Shown piece after piece: positions 39,011 through 48,395 of a stretch of DNA of 64,000 nt. Both the position numbers and the translations under genes were made by a program. This DNA is from Palsa-739 sp036512155 (GTDB lineage Bacteria; Actinomycetota; Thermoleophilia; Gaiellales; Gaiellaceae). A model generated the notes under the pieces. It was given only the letters and a program-made list of their open reading frames with translations. It made no database searches and was not told where the DNA came from. How positions within the stretch are numbered: the first letter of the stretch is position 1; each line of letters opens with the position of its first letter. The DNA is taken from the NCBI GenBank assembly GCA_036512155.1, contig DATCBD010000038.1, positions 1 to 64,000 on the forward strand, given 5' to 3'.

Positions 39011-40957
39011 TCAGGGCGAGAGGTAGCGCCCGAAGTACTCGAGGACCGCGTCGAATCGTTGGACGCGGTGAATGGGCGAACCGCTGCGCGTGAGCTCGTG
39101 GCTCTCCGCCGGGAAGCGCAGGAGCTCGACCTCTTTGCCGAGCAGGCGCAGCAGCGAGAACAGGTGCTCGCCCTGCTCGACCGGACAGCGCAGGTCGTTC
39201 TCGGAGTGGAGGATGAGCAGCGGCGTCTCGATGTTCTTCGCGTATGTCGACGGCGACTTCTCGAGATGCGACTCGACGTTGTCCCACATTGGGCCGCCGA
39301 ATTGCCGCTCGAACACCCAGAACAGGTCGCTCGAGCCGAACATGCTCACGAGGTTGTTCACGCTGCGCTCGGTTATCGCGGCCTTGAAGCGATTCGTGTG
39401 CCCGACGATCCACGACGTCATGAATCCTCCGTATGAGCCGCCGATCACGCCCATGCGCTCGCCATCGAGGAAGTCGAACTTCTCGAGCGCGGTGTCGACG
39501 ACGGCCATGACGTCCTCGTAGTCGACGGTGCCCCAGCCCGGCCCAGCGTCTCCGACCGGTCCGCGGATCGCGCGTCCCCACTCCTCCGAGTAGCCGGACC
39601 CGCCGCGGGGGTTCGAGAACAGGACGACGTAGCCGCCGGCGGCCATCACCTGCACCTCGTCGAAGAAACCGGTGCCGTATTGCGTGAACGGGCCACCGTG
39701 GATGGTCAGGATGACGGGGTAGCGCTTCTTGGGATCGAAGCCCGGGGGCCGGACGATCCACGCGTCGACCTCGGTGCCGTCCTTCGACACCGCGGTGAAG
39801 CGCTCGGGATCGCTCAGCTTGCGTCCTGCGGTGAAGTCCTTGCCGACGTGCGTGAGCTGTTTGCCGTCACACCCGCTGTAGAGCTCCCGCATCGTCGTGT
39901 GCGTGCTGCCGACGTAGACGAGCGCGTCTCCGGCGATGTCGAAGCCGCCGATCACCTGCTCGCCGCCGACGAGCAGCTCCGGCTCGCCGCTCCCGTCCGC
40001 GGCGACCGAGTAGAGGTGGCAATTGCCGCCGTCCTCGACCGCGAACACGATGCGGTCGTTGTTCCACACCGGCCCGCGGATCGGCGGGTACGGCCCGCAC
40101 TGGCGGTCGAGCGAGGCGGTGAGGACCTTCGCCGCGGCGCCGGGCATCTCCGCGACGGCGACCTGCGTGTGATGCGGATCGGTGCCGTCCTCGACGGTCC
40201 AGTCGTACGCGAGCCGGCCGTCGGCCGAGAAAGCCGGCCAGCCGCACGCTGCGTCGTCGCCGGTGATCTGCTCCGGCTCGCCGCCGGACGCGTCGACGGC
40301 GTAGAGCCGTGTGACCAGCTCGACGTCCCAATCCGGCGTGCGTAGCGCAGCGAAGAAGACGCGCTTCCCGTCCGGCGTCCACGCCGGAGTGTCGTCCTCG
40401 AAGTCGCCGTCCGTGAGCTGGCGCGTGTCGCCGTCGAGATCGACGATCCAGAGGTGCTTGCGGCGGTCGCCTGTCCACCCGACGCTGTCGAGCTTGTGGA
40501 AGACACGCCGGAATCGGCGCGGCGTGCGCTTTCGGTCGTCCTCTTGGTCGTAGGCCTCGTCGCGGTCGCGCGCGGTGAAGACGATGTGTGTCGAGTCGGG
40601 CGACCACTCCGCGCTCTCGACGCTCTCCTTCAGGTCGGTGAGCTTGCGCGCTTCGCCGCCCTCGGCCGGGATGAGGTAGAGGCTCGCCGGCGTCTTGTCC
40701 TCGCCGCGGTTGGACACGAACGAGAGCCACCGGCCGTCGGGCGACCAGCGCGGCAGTCCGTCGCGGCGGTCGCCGGCGGTGAACTGCTCCGGCTCCTCGG
40801 ATCCGTCGAGCCGGGTGATCCAGATCGCACCGCGGTAGTCGTTCTTGTCCTTGTCGATCGACCAGACCTGGTACGCGACGCGCGTCCCGTCCGGTGAGAT
40901 GCGGGGATCGGCGACGCCGGTGAGCTCGTAGACGTCCTCGGGTCGCATTCCGGCCAC
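39011..40957 (-). CDS. S9-family prolyl oligopeptidase / acylaminoacyl-peptidase
   Basis: 648 aa. N-terminal beta-propeller with WD40-like PD40 repeats (RWSPDGRWLSFVSNRGEDK, EWSPDSTHIVFTARD, AWTPDGKRVFFAAL), then an alpha/beta hydrolase from about 400 with GGSYGGFMTSW (nucleophile Ser), an Asp in SENDLRCP and the His in FPAESHEL. Cytosolic oligopeptidase. GTG start with TATAGT 8 nt upstream on its strand. Divergent from a 92-aa gene. Confidence 0.92.
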   Translation of the reverse strand: MAGMRPEDVYELTGVADPRISPDGTRVAYQVWSIDKDKNDYRGAIWITRLDGSEEPEQFTAGDRRDGLPRWSPDGRWLSFVSNRGEDKTPASLYLIPAEGGEARKLTDLKESVESAEWSPDSTHIVFTARDRDEAYDQEDDRKRTPRRFRRVFHKLDSVGWTGDRRKHLWIVDLDGDTRQLTDGDFEDDTPAWTPDGKRVFFAALRTPDWDVELVTRLYAVDASGGEPEQITGDDAACGWPAFSADGRLAYDWTVEDGTDPHHTQVAVAEMPGAAAKVLTASLDRQCGPYPPIRGPVWNNDRIVFAVEDGGNCHLYSVAADGSGEPELLVGGEQVIGGFDIAGDALVYVGSTHTTMRELYSGCDGKQLTHVGKDFTAGRKLSDPERFTAVSKDGTEVDAWIVRPPGFDPKKRYPVILTIHGGPFTQYGTGFFDEVQVMAAGGYVVLFSNPRGGSGYSEEWGRAIRGPVGDAGPGWGTVDYEDVMAVVDTALEKFDFLDGERMGVIGGSYGGFMTSWIVGHTNRFKAAITERSVNNLVSMFGSSDLFWVFERQFGGPMWDNVESHLEKSPSTYAKNIETPLLILHSENDLRCPVEQGEHLFSLLRLLGKEVELLRFPAESHELTRSGSPIHRVQRFDAVLEYFGRYLSP

Positions 40958-41004
40958 GAGGCGGGACTATAGATCGGAGGCCGTTGCCATGAGACGATTG
41001 GCGC

Positions 41005-41283
41005 ATGGCGACGGTCGAGGCGGTGGAACGGAAGGTCCGGTCGGTGGAGGGGTTCCGTGTCGCGGTGCGCCACCTGGATGGGCGGAACGTCCGCGGCGAC
41101 CGGACGCACATGCCGACGTACCAGTTCCGCCGTGCGATGGCGGACTCGGCGAACGTGAAGGCGTGGCGCGAGGGACGCTTCCGCGGGCGCTACCCCGGCT
41201 TCGAGGTGGACGTGCTCCATCGCGATGGGACGCGCGCCCACGGCGGGACGCTGCTCGGCACGATCCGGGCCGAGTACCGTTAG
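41005..41283 (+). CDS. Hypothetical 92-aa protein
   Basis: Basic, soluble. VRSVEGFRVAVRHLDGRNVRGDR and then NVKAWREGRFRGRYPGFEVDVLHRDGT, with several Arg/Gly-rich strands, suggest a small nucleic-acid-binding or beta-barrel fold, but I recognise no family. ATG start after GAGG-poor sequence; a TATAGA box lies about 30 bp upstream. tRNA-Leu begins 8 bp after its stop. Confidence 0.7.
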   Translation: MATVEAVERKVRSVEGFRVAVRHLDGRNVRGDRTHMPTYQFRRAMADSANVKAWREGRFRGRYPGFEVDVLHRDGTRAHGGTLLGTIRAEYR

Positions 41284-41291
41284 TCGCGCGC

Positions 41292-41374
41292 GCGGGCGTG
41301 GCGAAACGGTAGACGCGCCGGCCTTAGGAGCCGGTGGGCGAAAGCCCGTGGGGGTTCAAGTCCCTCCGCCCGCA
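41292..41374 (+). tRNA. tRNA-Leu (anticodon TAG)
   Basis: 83 nt class II tRNA. Acceptor GCGGGCG/CGCCCGC, D-region GTGGCGAAACGGTAGACGC, anticodon stem CCGGC/GCCGG with loop CTTAGGA (anticodon TAG), variable arm GGGCGAAAGCCC, T-arm with GTTCAAG, discriminator A. CCA not encoded. Confidence 0.96.
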
Positions 41375-41393
41375 CTCCCTTCGCGCGGTTGCG

Positions 41394-42194
41394 CTACGTG
41401 AGATCGCGTCTGGTGAATGCGGTGACCGCGGCCGCGATGAACACGATCGTGCCGACAGCGAGGGGTGTGGCGTGCGCGAAGGTGAGGCCGTGACGGAGCG
41501 GGTCGACCGTTCCGTACTGGTAGAAGGGCGATGCGTCTCGCAGTGGTTTCAGCGCGCTGACCAGTGAGCCGAGCGCGTTGGCGATGTACGCGGCGCCGGC
41601 AGCGGCCCCGGCGACCGCGAGCGCGAGCCCGCGCCGCCCGCTGGCGGCGCCGATGGCGAGCGCGATCGAGCCGTACAGGAGTCCGAGCAGTCCGGTCGCT
41701 GCGGCGGCGGCTGCAAGGTGGCCGGTGTTGATGTTGAGTCCTGCGGCTGCGGTCGAGATCGCGAGCGAGGCGAAGGCGACGATGGCGAGGAGCGTCACGA
41801 GGGCAGCGACGGCGGCTGCTTTCTCCAGCACAACCCGCCTCCGTGAGATCGGGTTGGCAAGCAGCAGGTCGAGGGTCTGCTGCTCTTCTTCTCCCGCGAT
41901 CGCACGTGCTCCGGCAGCGACCGCCGCTGCGATCATCAACGCGGGAAGCACGAGCGAAAACAGCTCGATGCCGAGATAACCGGTGGCGGTGCTGTAGTCG
42001 ACGACGCCGCCGAAGCCGAGGAAAGCCTTCAGCGTGCCGGGGTAGCTCTTGACCAGCTTGTTCAGACTGGGGTTGTGCCCGATCGATGGGTAGATGGCGA
42101 CGATTGCCGCCACCATGAGGATGATGTAGGCGGCAAAGCCGACGAAGCTGCGGAAGCCGTCGCGCAGGGTCCTGGTCACGACACTACGCGGCAT
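41394..42194 (-). CDS. ABC-2-type transporter permease
   Basis: 266 aa, about six membrane helices. Starts RTLRDGFRSFVGFAAYIILMVAAIVAIYP; EEEQQTLDLLLANPISRRRVVLEKAA is the cytosolic coupling segment of ABC-2 permeases that follow a GldA/CcmA-like ATPase. Partner of the ATPase gene just upstream (11-bp overlap). Export of a drug, lipid or peptide is likely; substrate unknown. Confidence 0.87.
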   Translation of the reverse strand: MPRSVVTRTLRDGFRSFVGFAAYIILMVAAIVAIYPSIGHNPSLNKLVKSYPGTLKAFLGFGGVVDYSTATGYLGIELFSLVLPALMIAAAVAAGARAIAGEEEQQTLDLLLANPISRRRVVLEKAAAVAALVTLLAIVAFASLAISTAAAGLNINTGHLAAAAAATGLLGLLYGSIALAIGAASGRRGLALAVAGAAAGAAYIANALGSLVSALKPLRDASPFYQYGTVDPLRHGLTFAHATPLAVGTIVFIAAAVTAFTRRDLT

Positions 42195-43086
42195 CAACCG
42201 GTTCCTGGTAGAGGGCGAGGAAGACGTCCTCGAGATCGGCCTCACGGCTCTCCAGTCCGACGATGTGATGGGTGGCAAGCGCTTTCACGAGCGCGTCTGG
42301 CTCGCCCTGCAACCCGAAGACGATCGTCCGGTCGCGCCGGTCGAGCTCGCGCACACCAGGGATGCTCGCGAACGCATCCGGGGTAGCCGGTTCGGCGAGA
42401 GTCACCGTGATCCGCACGAGCGCGTGCGCGCGTAGCGCCTCGACGGTGTCTTCGAGCACGAGGCGTCCGTCGCGCAGAAGTGCGACTCGGTCGGCGACCC
42501 GCTGGACCTCGGGAAGCACGTGCGAGGAGATCAGCACCGTCCTGCCGGCCTTCCTCGTTTCGTCGAGCAGTCCGTACACGAGCTGCTGAACGAGCGGATC
42601 GAGGCCAGAGGTGGGCTCATCCAGGATCAGCAGCTCCGGGTCGTGCATGAACGCCAGCACGATCCCGACCTTCTGCCGGTTCCCCTTCGAGAGCGTCTTC
42701 AACGGCCGGTCGAGCTCGACATCGAGCCGCTCTGCGAGCTCCTCGGCTCGACCGAGGCCGTCCAGGCCACGGAGCCCGGCGAAGTAGGTGAGCTGCGCGC
42801 GTCCCGTGAGCCGGTCGTACAGGCGTAGATCGCCGGGCAGATAGCCGATACGACGACGGAGGGCGGAGCCACTGCGGGGGCTGGCGCCAAGCACCCGCAC
42901 GCTGCCGCTCGTCGGACGGATCAGGTCGAGGAGCAGACGGATCGTTGTCGTCTTCCCGGCTCCGTTCGGGCCAAGGAGGCCGAACACCTCGCCCGGCTCG
43001 ACCGTGAAATCAAGATCGTCGATACCGCGGTGCAAGCCGTAGCTCTTGGTGAGCGAATGAGCCTCGACTACGGGAAGGTCAGCCAC
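42184..43086 (-). CDS. ABC transporter ATP-binding protein
   Basis: 300 aa. Walker A GPNGAGKTT, Q-loop in IGYLPGD (Gln replaced by Leu-Pro), signature LSKGNRQK, Walker B LLILDEPTSGLD, H-loop SSHVL. The C-terminal extension (about 215-300) is typical of CcmA/DrrA-type exporters. GTG start overlapping the ArsP-type permease end by 8 bp. Works with the ABC-2 permease downstream. Confidence 0.92.
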   Translation of the reverse strand: MADLPVVEAHSLTKSYGLHRGIDDLDFTVEPGEVFGLLGPNGAGKTTTIRLLLDLIRPTSGSVRVLGASPRSGSALRRRIGYLPGDLRLYDRLTGRAQLTYFAGLRGLDGLGRAEELAERLDVELDRPLKTLSKGNRQKVGIVLAFMHDPELLILDEPTSGLDPLVQQLVYGLLDETRKAGRTVLISSHVLPEVQRVADRVALLRDGRLVLEDTVEALRAHALVRITVTLAEPATPDAFASIPGVRELDRRDRTIVFGLQGEPDALVKALATHHIVGLESREADLEDVFLALYQEPVDAA

Positions 43087-44254
43087 CGCTCGCGTGCTCG
43101 TGGTGGTGGTGTGCGTGCTCGTCCATGGGCGTGTTCATCATCTTCAGCATCGCCATGCCGCCGCCGCGGCGGAAGTAGCGCCACATGAGTGACGCGGCCA
43201 CGAGCAGGAAGACGATGTTCAGCCACGTCGTGTAGTTCCACGTCACCGACGCGGTCATGACCTTCGCGTTGCGCGCCGTCCGCTCGATGCCGAGCCCCTG
43301 GAAGAGGAACTCGACCACGAGGCCCGCAGCGGCCATCGCGGCATAGAAGGTGACGAAGATGAACACGGCCATGCGCTTGCCGTAGTAGCGGCGGTAGATG
43401 TCGAGGATGGGGAGGATGAGCAGGTCGGCGAACACGAACGCGATCACGCCGCCGAAGCTGATGCCGCCGTTCCACAGCACGGCGGCGAGCGGGACGTTCC
43501 CGATCGAGCACACGAAGCTGAGCATCGCGACCGCCGGCCCGATGAGCGGCCCCCACACCTTCCCGAGCGTGCCGTGGTGCTCGAGGAAAAGCCCCCGCCA
43601 GAACGAGTCCGGCACCCATGCGGCGAGTGCGCCGGCGATGAGCAGCCCGCCGAAGACGTCGCGGCCGACCGCCGCCCAGTCCATGACGAAGTAGTCCGCG
43701 GTCGACGTCAGCCCCGCCGCCGACAGCAGTCGCTTCCCCGGACCGATCGACATATCCATCTCGGCGTGCCCCTCCATCGAGCCGAGCCGGCCCTTCTCCG
43801 CCTCGGCGCGCGCCTCTGCGACGAGACGTGGGCGCAGGAACGCGCGGAAAAGCAGCGCGACGAACACGATCATGAGCGGGCCGCCGACGAACTCGCCGAC
43901 GACGAACTGCCATCCGAGCAGGAGTGCCATGACGATCCCGAGCTCGATCACGAGGTTCGTCGACGCGATCTCGAACGCCATCGCCGCGGTGAAGTCGGCG
44001 CCCTTGCGGAAGAGCGACCGCGCGAGCGCCACCGACGCGTACGAGCACGACGACGACGCTGCGCCGAGGGCGGACGCGACGACGAGCGTTCGCGGCGAAG
44101 AGTCCGGCAGCAGCTTGCGCATCTCCCGCTTCGACACCACGGCCTGCACTGCGGCCGAGAGCGCGAAGCCGAGCACGAGCGCCCACAGGATCTCCCACGT
44201 CATGCCGAACGCGAAGCTCAGCGCGCGCCAAAGCTCGTGGAGGAGGTGGATCAC
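43079..44254 (-). CDS. Permease of the ArsP/DUF318 family
   Basis: 391 aa, about eight to nine membrane helices. ALGAASSSCSYASVALARSLF with the conserved Cys pair region, then WNGGISFGGVIAFVFADLLILPIL, match the ArsP/YraQ permease family, which includes an organoarsenical exporter. The cytosolic tail ends in a His-rich stretch (HAHHHHEHASGG) likely to bind metal. GTG start coupled to a 33-aa membrane peptide (GTGA). Same strand as the ABC genes. Confidence 0.87.
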   Translation of the reverse strand: MIHLLHELWRALSFAFGMTWEILWALVLGFALSAAVQAVVSKREMRKLLPDSSPRTLVVASALGAASSSCSYASVALARSLFRKGADFTAAMAFEIASTNLVIELGIVMALLLGWQFVVGEFVGGPLMIVFVALLFRAFLRPRLVAEARAEAEKGRLGSMEGHAEMDMSIGPGKRLLSAAGLTSTADYFVMDWAAVGRDVFGGLLIAGALAAWVPDSFWRGLFLEHHGTLGKVWGPLIGPAVAMLSFVCSIGNVPLAAVLWNGGISFGGVIAFVFADLLILPILDIYRRYYGKRMAVFIFVTFYAAMAAAGLVVEFLFQGLGIERTARNAKVMTASVTWNYTTWLNIVFLLVAASLMWRYFRRGGGMAMLKMMNTPMDEHAHHHHEHASGG

Positions 44255-44352
44255 CGCCTAGTGACGAGTCGCGCGCGCCATGCGACCGCGCCGGCCATCG
44301 CCGCCCAGAGGAGCGTGACGACGCCGACGAGGAGCCAGGACAACGCGTTCAT
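44251..44352 (-). CDS. 33-aa single-pass membrane peptide
   Basis: Starts MNALSWLLVGVVTLLWAAMA: one hydrophobic helix (about 5-25), then a basic end RARLVTRR, so the N-terminus should face out. Its TGA overlaps the GTG of the ArsP-type permease (GTGA), which favours a real, translationally coupled gene. No SD is clear. It may be an accessory subunit or just a leader peptide. Confidence 0.5.
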   Translation of the reverse strand: MNALSWLLVGVVTLLWAAMAGAVAWRARLVTRR

Positions 44353-44393
44353 CGTTCGGTTGGATCCATTCGCCGGAGAAATCCTGCGTCCTC

Positions 44394-44975
44394 CTACCGG
44401 ACGACACGCTCGATGTGCTCGGCGGCGCGGCGCAGGGCGTCGTCGTCGAAGAGATACGGCGTCGCATTCGGGATCGCGTGCTCCGGCGCGTCCAGGTCGG
44501 GCGATCCGGCAGCGGCGTTGAGCGCATACCGGATGGGGATCTCGTGACAGACGACGAGCGTCGCGGTCTCGTGCCGGTCGAGCAGCCGCCGGAAGGCGCG
44601 GGCGTACCGCCGTGCCGCGTCGTCGAGGCTTTCGCCGCCGGGGAACGCATCGGCCCGCGTGTGCGCGTGCTTCCACGCCCGGTACTCGCCGAGCGTCTCT
44701 CCCTCGAGCTCGCCGACGTCGATGTCGTCGAGCAGCGGCTCCACGAGGAACGGGACGTTCCTGCCCTGCAGAATGCACTCGGCCGTCTCCTTCGTTCGCT
44801 CGAAGCGAGTGTGGACGCAGAGCTGGAGCCCGAGCGGTGCGAGTTGGTGCCCCAGGCGAGCCGCTTCGGCCCGCCCCTCGTCCGTCAGCGGCACGGGGAT
44901 GGCAGGGTCGCCGTTGATTCGACCCTCGACGTTCAGGGTGGAATGGGCGTGCCGAGTCAGGATGAACAGGCGCAA
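44394..44975 (-). CDS. Histidine phosphatase family protein
   Basis: 193 aa. RHAHST (R8-H9) is the phosphate-binding RHG-like motif, FERTKETAEC the second Arg, and LVVCHEIPIRYAL the second catalytic His. Phosphoglycerate-mutase-like small phosphatase; substrate unknown. No ATG or GTG is suitable; TTG at 44975 gives MRLFILTRHAHS, the normal N-terminus. Divergent from tig. Confidence 0.83.
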   Translation of the reverse strand: MRLFILTRHAHSTLNVEGRINGDPAIPVPLTDEGRAEAARLGHQLAPLGLQLCVHTRFERTKETAECILQGRNVPFLVEPLLDDIDVGELEGETLGEYRAWKHAHTRADAFPGGESLDDAARRYARAFRRLLDRHETATLVVCHEIPIRYALNAAAGSPDLDAPEHAIPNATPYLFDDDALRRAAEHIERVVR

Positions 44976-45015
44976 CCGAGGCCGCAGGCTACACCCCCTC
45001 TGCTTGAATGGCCGG

Positions 45016-46356
45016 GTGCAGACACAGGTCGAAGAGCTGCCCGAGAACCGGGTCCGGATTACCGTGCAGGTGCCGTCGCACGACGTCCACCACGCCGTCG
45101 AGCACGCCGCCTCCGACCTCGCGAAGAGCGCGAAGATCCCCGGCTTCCGAAAAGGCAAGGTGCCGCGGGGCGTCCTCGTGCAGCGCGTCGGCCGCGAGCG
45201 CCTCATGGCGGAGGCGGTCGACAGCCACATCGGCGGCTGGTTCTGGAACGCCGCCGCGCAGTCGCGCGTGCGCCCGGTCGAGCAGCCCGAGTACGACTTT
45301 CAGCTTCCCGACTCCGAGGATCAGGACTGGCAGTTCACCGCGACGGTGACCGTCCAGGCGAAGCCGGAAGTCGCCGACTGGAAGGAGCTCGAGGTCGGCG
45401 CGTACGAGCCGGAGGTCCCGGAGGAGCTCGTCGAGCGAGAGCTGGACGCGCTTCGCTCCACCGTCGCCGAGCTCGTGCCCGTCGAGGGCAGGCCCGTCGG
45501 GCCCGACGACACCGTCATCGTCGACATGGTCTCGCCCCAGGGCGAGACGCGGCGCGACTACGTCGTCGAGCTCGATCGCGGCGCTGTCGTCGAGGAGATC
45601 GAGCAGGGCATCGTCGGCCTGAACGCCGGCGAGACGAGGGAGATCGAGTTCGAGCTCGTCGACGGGTCGAAGCAGAACGTCTCGGTGACGGTGAAGGAGA
45701 TCAAGGAGAAGGTGCTGCCGCCGCTCGACGACGAGCTGGCGCGCGCCGCGAGCGAGTTCGATTCGTTCGCCGATCTGCGCGCCGACGTCGAGTCGCGCCT
45801 GCGCGAGCAGATCGAGGACGAGATCGACGCCCAGTTCCGCTCGGACGTCGCCGACGCGCTCGTCGAGGCGTCGAAGGTCGATGCCTCCGGGCCGCTCGTC
45901 GAGTCGCGCACGCGCGAGCTGCTGCGCTCGCTGGCCCGCCAGGTTGAGTCGCGCGGCGTGCGGCTCGAGACGTATTTGACGATGACGGGCCAGTCCGCCG
46001 ACGACCTGCTCGAGCGCCTGCGCGAGGAAGCCACGCGCTCGGTTGCGCGTGAGCTCGTGCTCGAGGCGGCTGCCGAGAAGCTCGGCATCGACATTCCGGA
46101 TTCCGAGATCGAAGCGCTTATCCGCGAGCAGGCGGAGGCGTTCGACGAGGACCCCGAGGATCAACTGCTGCGCCTGCGCGAGTCGGGCCGCTTCGAGTCG
46201 CTGCGCGAGGACCTGCGCCTGCGCAAGGCGCTCGACACCGTCGCCTCGGAGGTCAAGCGGATTCCGCGTGAGCTGGCGGCGGCACGCGAGTCGATCTGGA
46301 CGCCCGACAAGGAAAAGCCGCAGACCGAAGCGAAACTCTGGACCCCGGGAAGCTGA
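45016..46356 (+). CDS. tig: Trigger factor
   Basis: 446 aa. N-terminal ribosome-binding domain with the signature FRKGKVPRGVL (usual GFRxGKxP), a PPIase domain about 150-240 (GPDDTVIVDM) and a long helical C-terminal chaperone domain. It folds nascent chains at the ribosome exit. Starts GTG with TTGAAT 6 nt upstream; a longer frame exists but starts before conserved sequence. First gene of the classic tig-clpP-clpX order. Confidence 0.93.
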   Translation: MQTQVEELPENRVRITVQVPSHDVHHAVEHAASDLAKSAKIPGFRKGKVPRGVLVQRVGRERLMAEAVDSHIGGWFWNAAAQSRVRPVEQPEYDFQLPDSEDQDWQFTATVTVQAKPEVADWKELEVGAYEPEVPEELVERELDALRSTVAELVPVEGRPVGPDDTVIVDMVSPQGETRRDYVVELDRGAVVEEIEQGIVGLNAGETREIEFELVDGSKQNVSVTVKEIKEKVLPPLDDELARAASEFDSFADLRADVESRLREQIEDEIDAQFRSDVADALVEASKVDASGPLVESRTRELLRSLARQVESRGVRLETYLTMTGQSADDLLERLREEATRSVARELVLEAAAEKLGIDIPDSEIEALIREQAEAFDEDPEDQLLRLRESGRFESLREDLRLRKALDTVASEVKRIPRELAAARESIWTPDKEKPQTEAKLWTPGS

Positions 46357-46364
46357 GGAGCCAC

Positions 46365-46964
46365 ATGAATCCGACACCGTCGAACCTCGTCATACCGTCC
46401 GTCATCGAGCAGACCTCGCGTGGCGAGCGTTTCTTCGACATCTACTCGAGGCTCCTGAACGAGCGCATCATCTTCCTCGGGACGCCGATCGACGACGTCG
46501 TCGCGAACCTCATCGTCGCCCAGATGATCCATCTGGAGTCGGAGGATCCCGACAAGGACATCCAGCTGTACATCAACTCGCCGGGGGGCTCGGTGTATGC
46601 CGGGCTCGCCATCTACGACACGATGCAGTTCATCCGCTGCGAGGTCGCGACCACCTGCGTCGGCATCGCGATGTCGATGGGCGCGCTCCTTCTTGCGGCC
46701 GGCACGGAGGGAAAGCGGTCGGCGCTGCCGAACTCCAAGATCCTCATCCACCAGGTCTCCGGTGGATTCCAAGGGCAAGGCACCGACATCGAGATCCAGG
46801 CGCGCGAGACGATCAATCTCAAGCGCGGCCTGGAGGAGATCATCGGTAAGCACACGAATCAGCCGGTCGAAAAGGTCTCGAAGGACATGGAGCGCGACTA
46901 CTACATGACCGCAGAAGAGGCCAAGGAATACGGGATCGTCGACAACGTCGTCGCCCACCGGTAG
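46365..46964 (+). CDS. clpP: ATP-dependent Clp protease proteolytic subunit
   Basis: 199 aa. Triad S104 (GIAMSMGALL), H129 (ILIHQ), D178 (MERDYYMT); YINSPGGSVYAGLAIYDTM lines the chamber. Short N-terminal propeptide. ATG with GAGGAG 5 nt upstream, 8 bp after tig. Only one clpP copy is in this window, whereas many actinobacteria carry a clpP1P2 pair. Confidence 0.96.
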   Translation: MNPTPSNLVIPSVIEQTSRGERFFDIYSRLLNERIIFLGTPIDDVVANLIVAQMIHLESEDPDKDIQLYINSPGGSVYAGLAIYDTMQFIRCEVATTCVGIAMSMGALLLAAGTEGKRSALPNSKILIHQVSGGFQGQGTDIEIQARETINLKRGLEEIIGKHTNQPVEKVSKDMERDYYMTAEEAKEYGIVDNVVAHR

Positions 46965-46999
46965 ACGAAAAGCGGGATCCGAGGTACAAGGAGAGCACC

Positions 47000-48274
<1,275 letters not shown>

Positions 48275-48321
48275 CCTCTCGGCTCCGAGACCCGTAGGTG
48301 GCCGCCGCTTTCGCGGATGTC

Positions 48322-48350
48322 TTGACATGTCTCGGATCCCATGATTTAAG
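48322..48350 (+). promoter_or_regulatory. Sigma-70-type promoter of the liv/catabolic operon
   Basis: Perfect -35 TTGACA (48322-48327), 17-bp spacer, -10 TTTAAG (48345-48350). A GGAGGG ribosome site (48385-48390) precedes the ATG at 48396, so this mRNA has a leader of about 40 nt. Confidence 0.75.
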
Positions 48351-48395
48351 ACACCTGAATCGGGTCTCATATTTCTCTCGAAGCGGAGGGTCATC

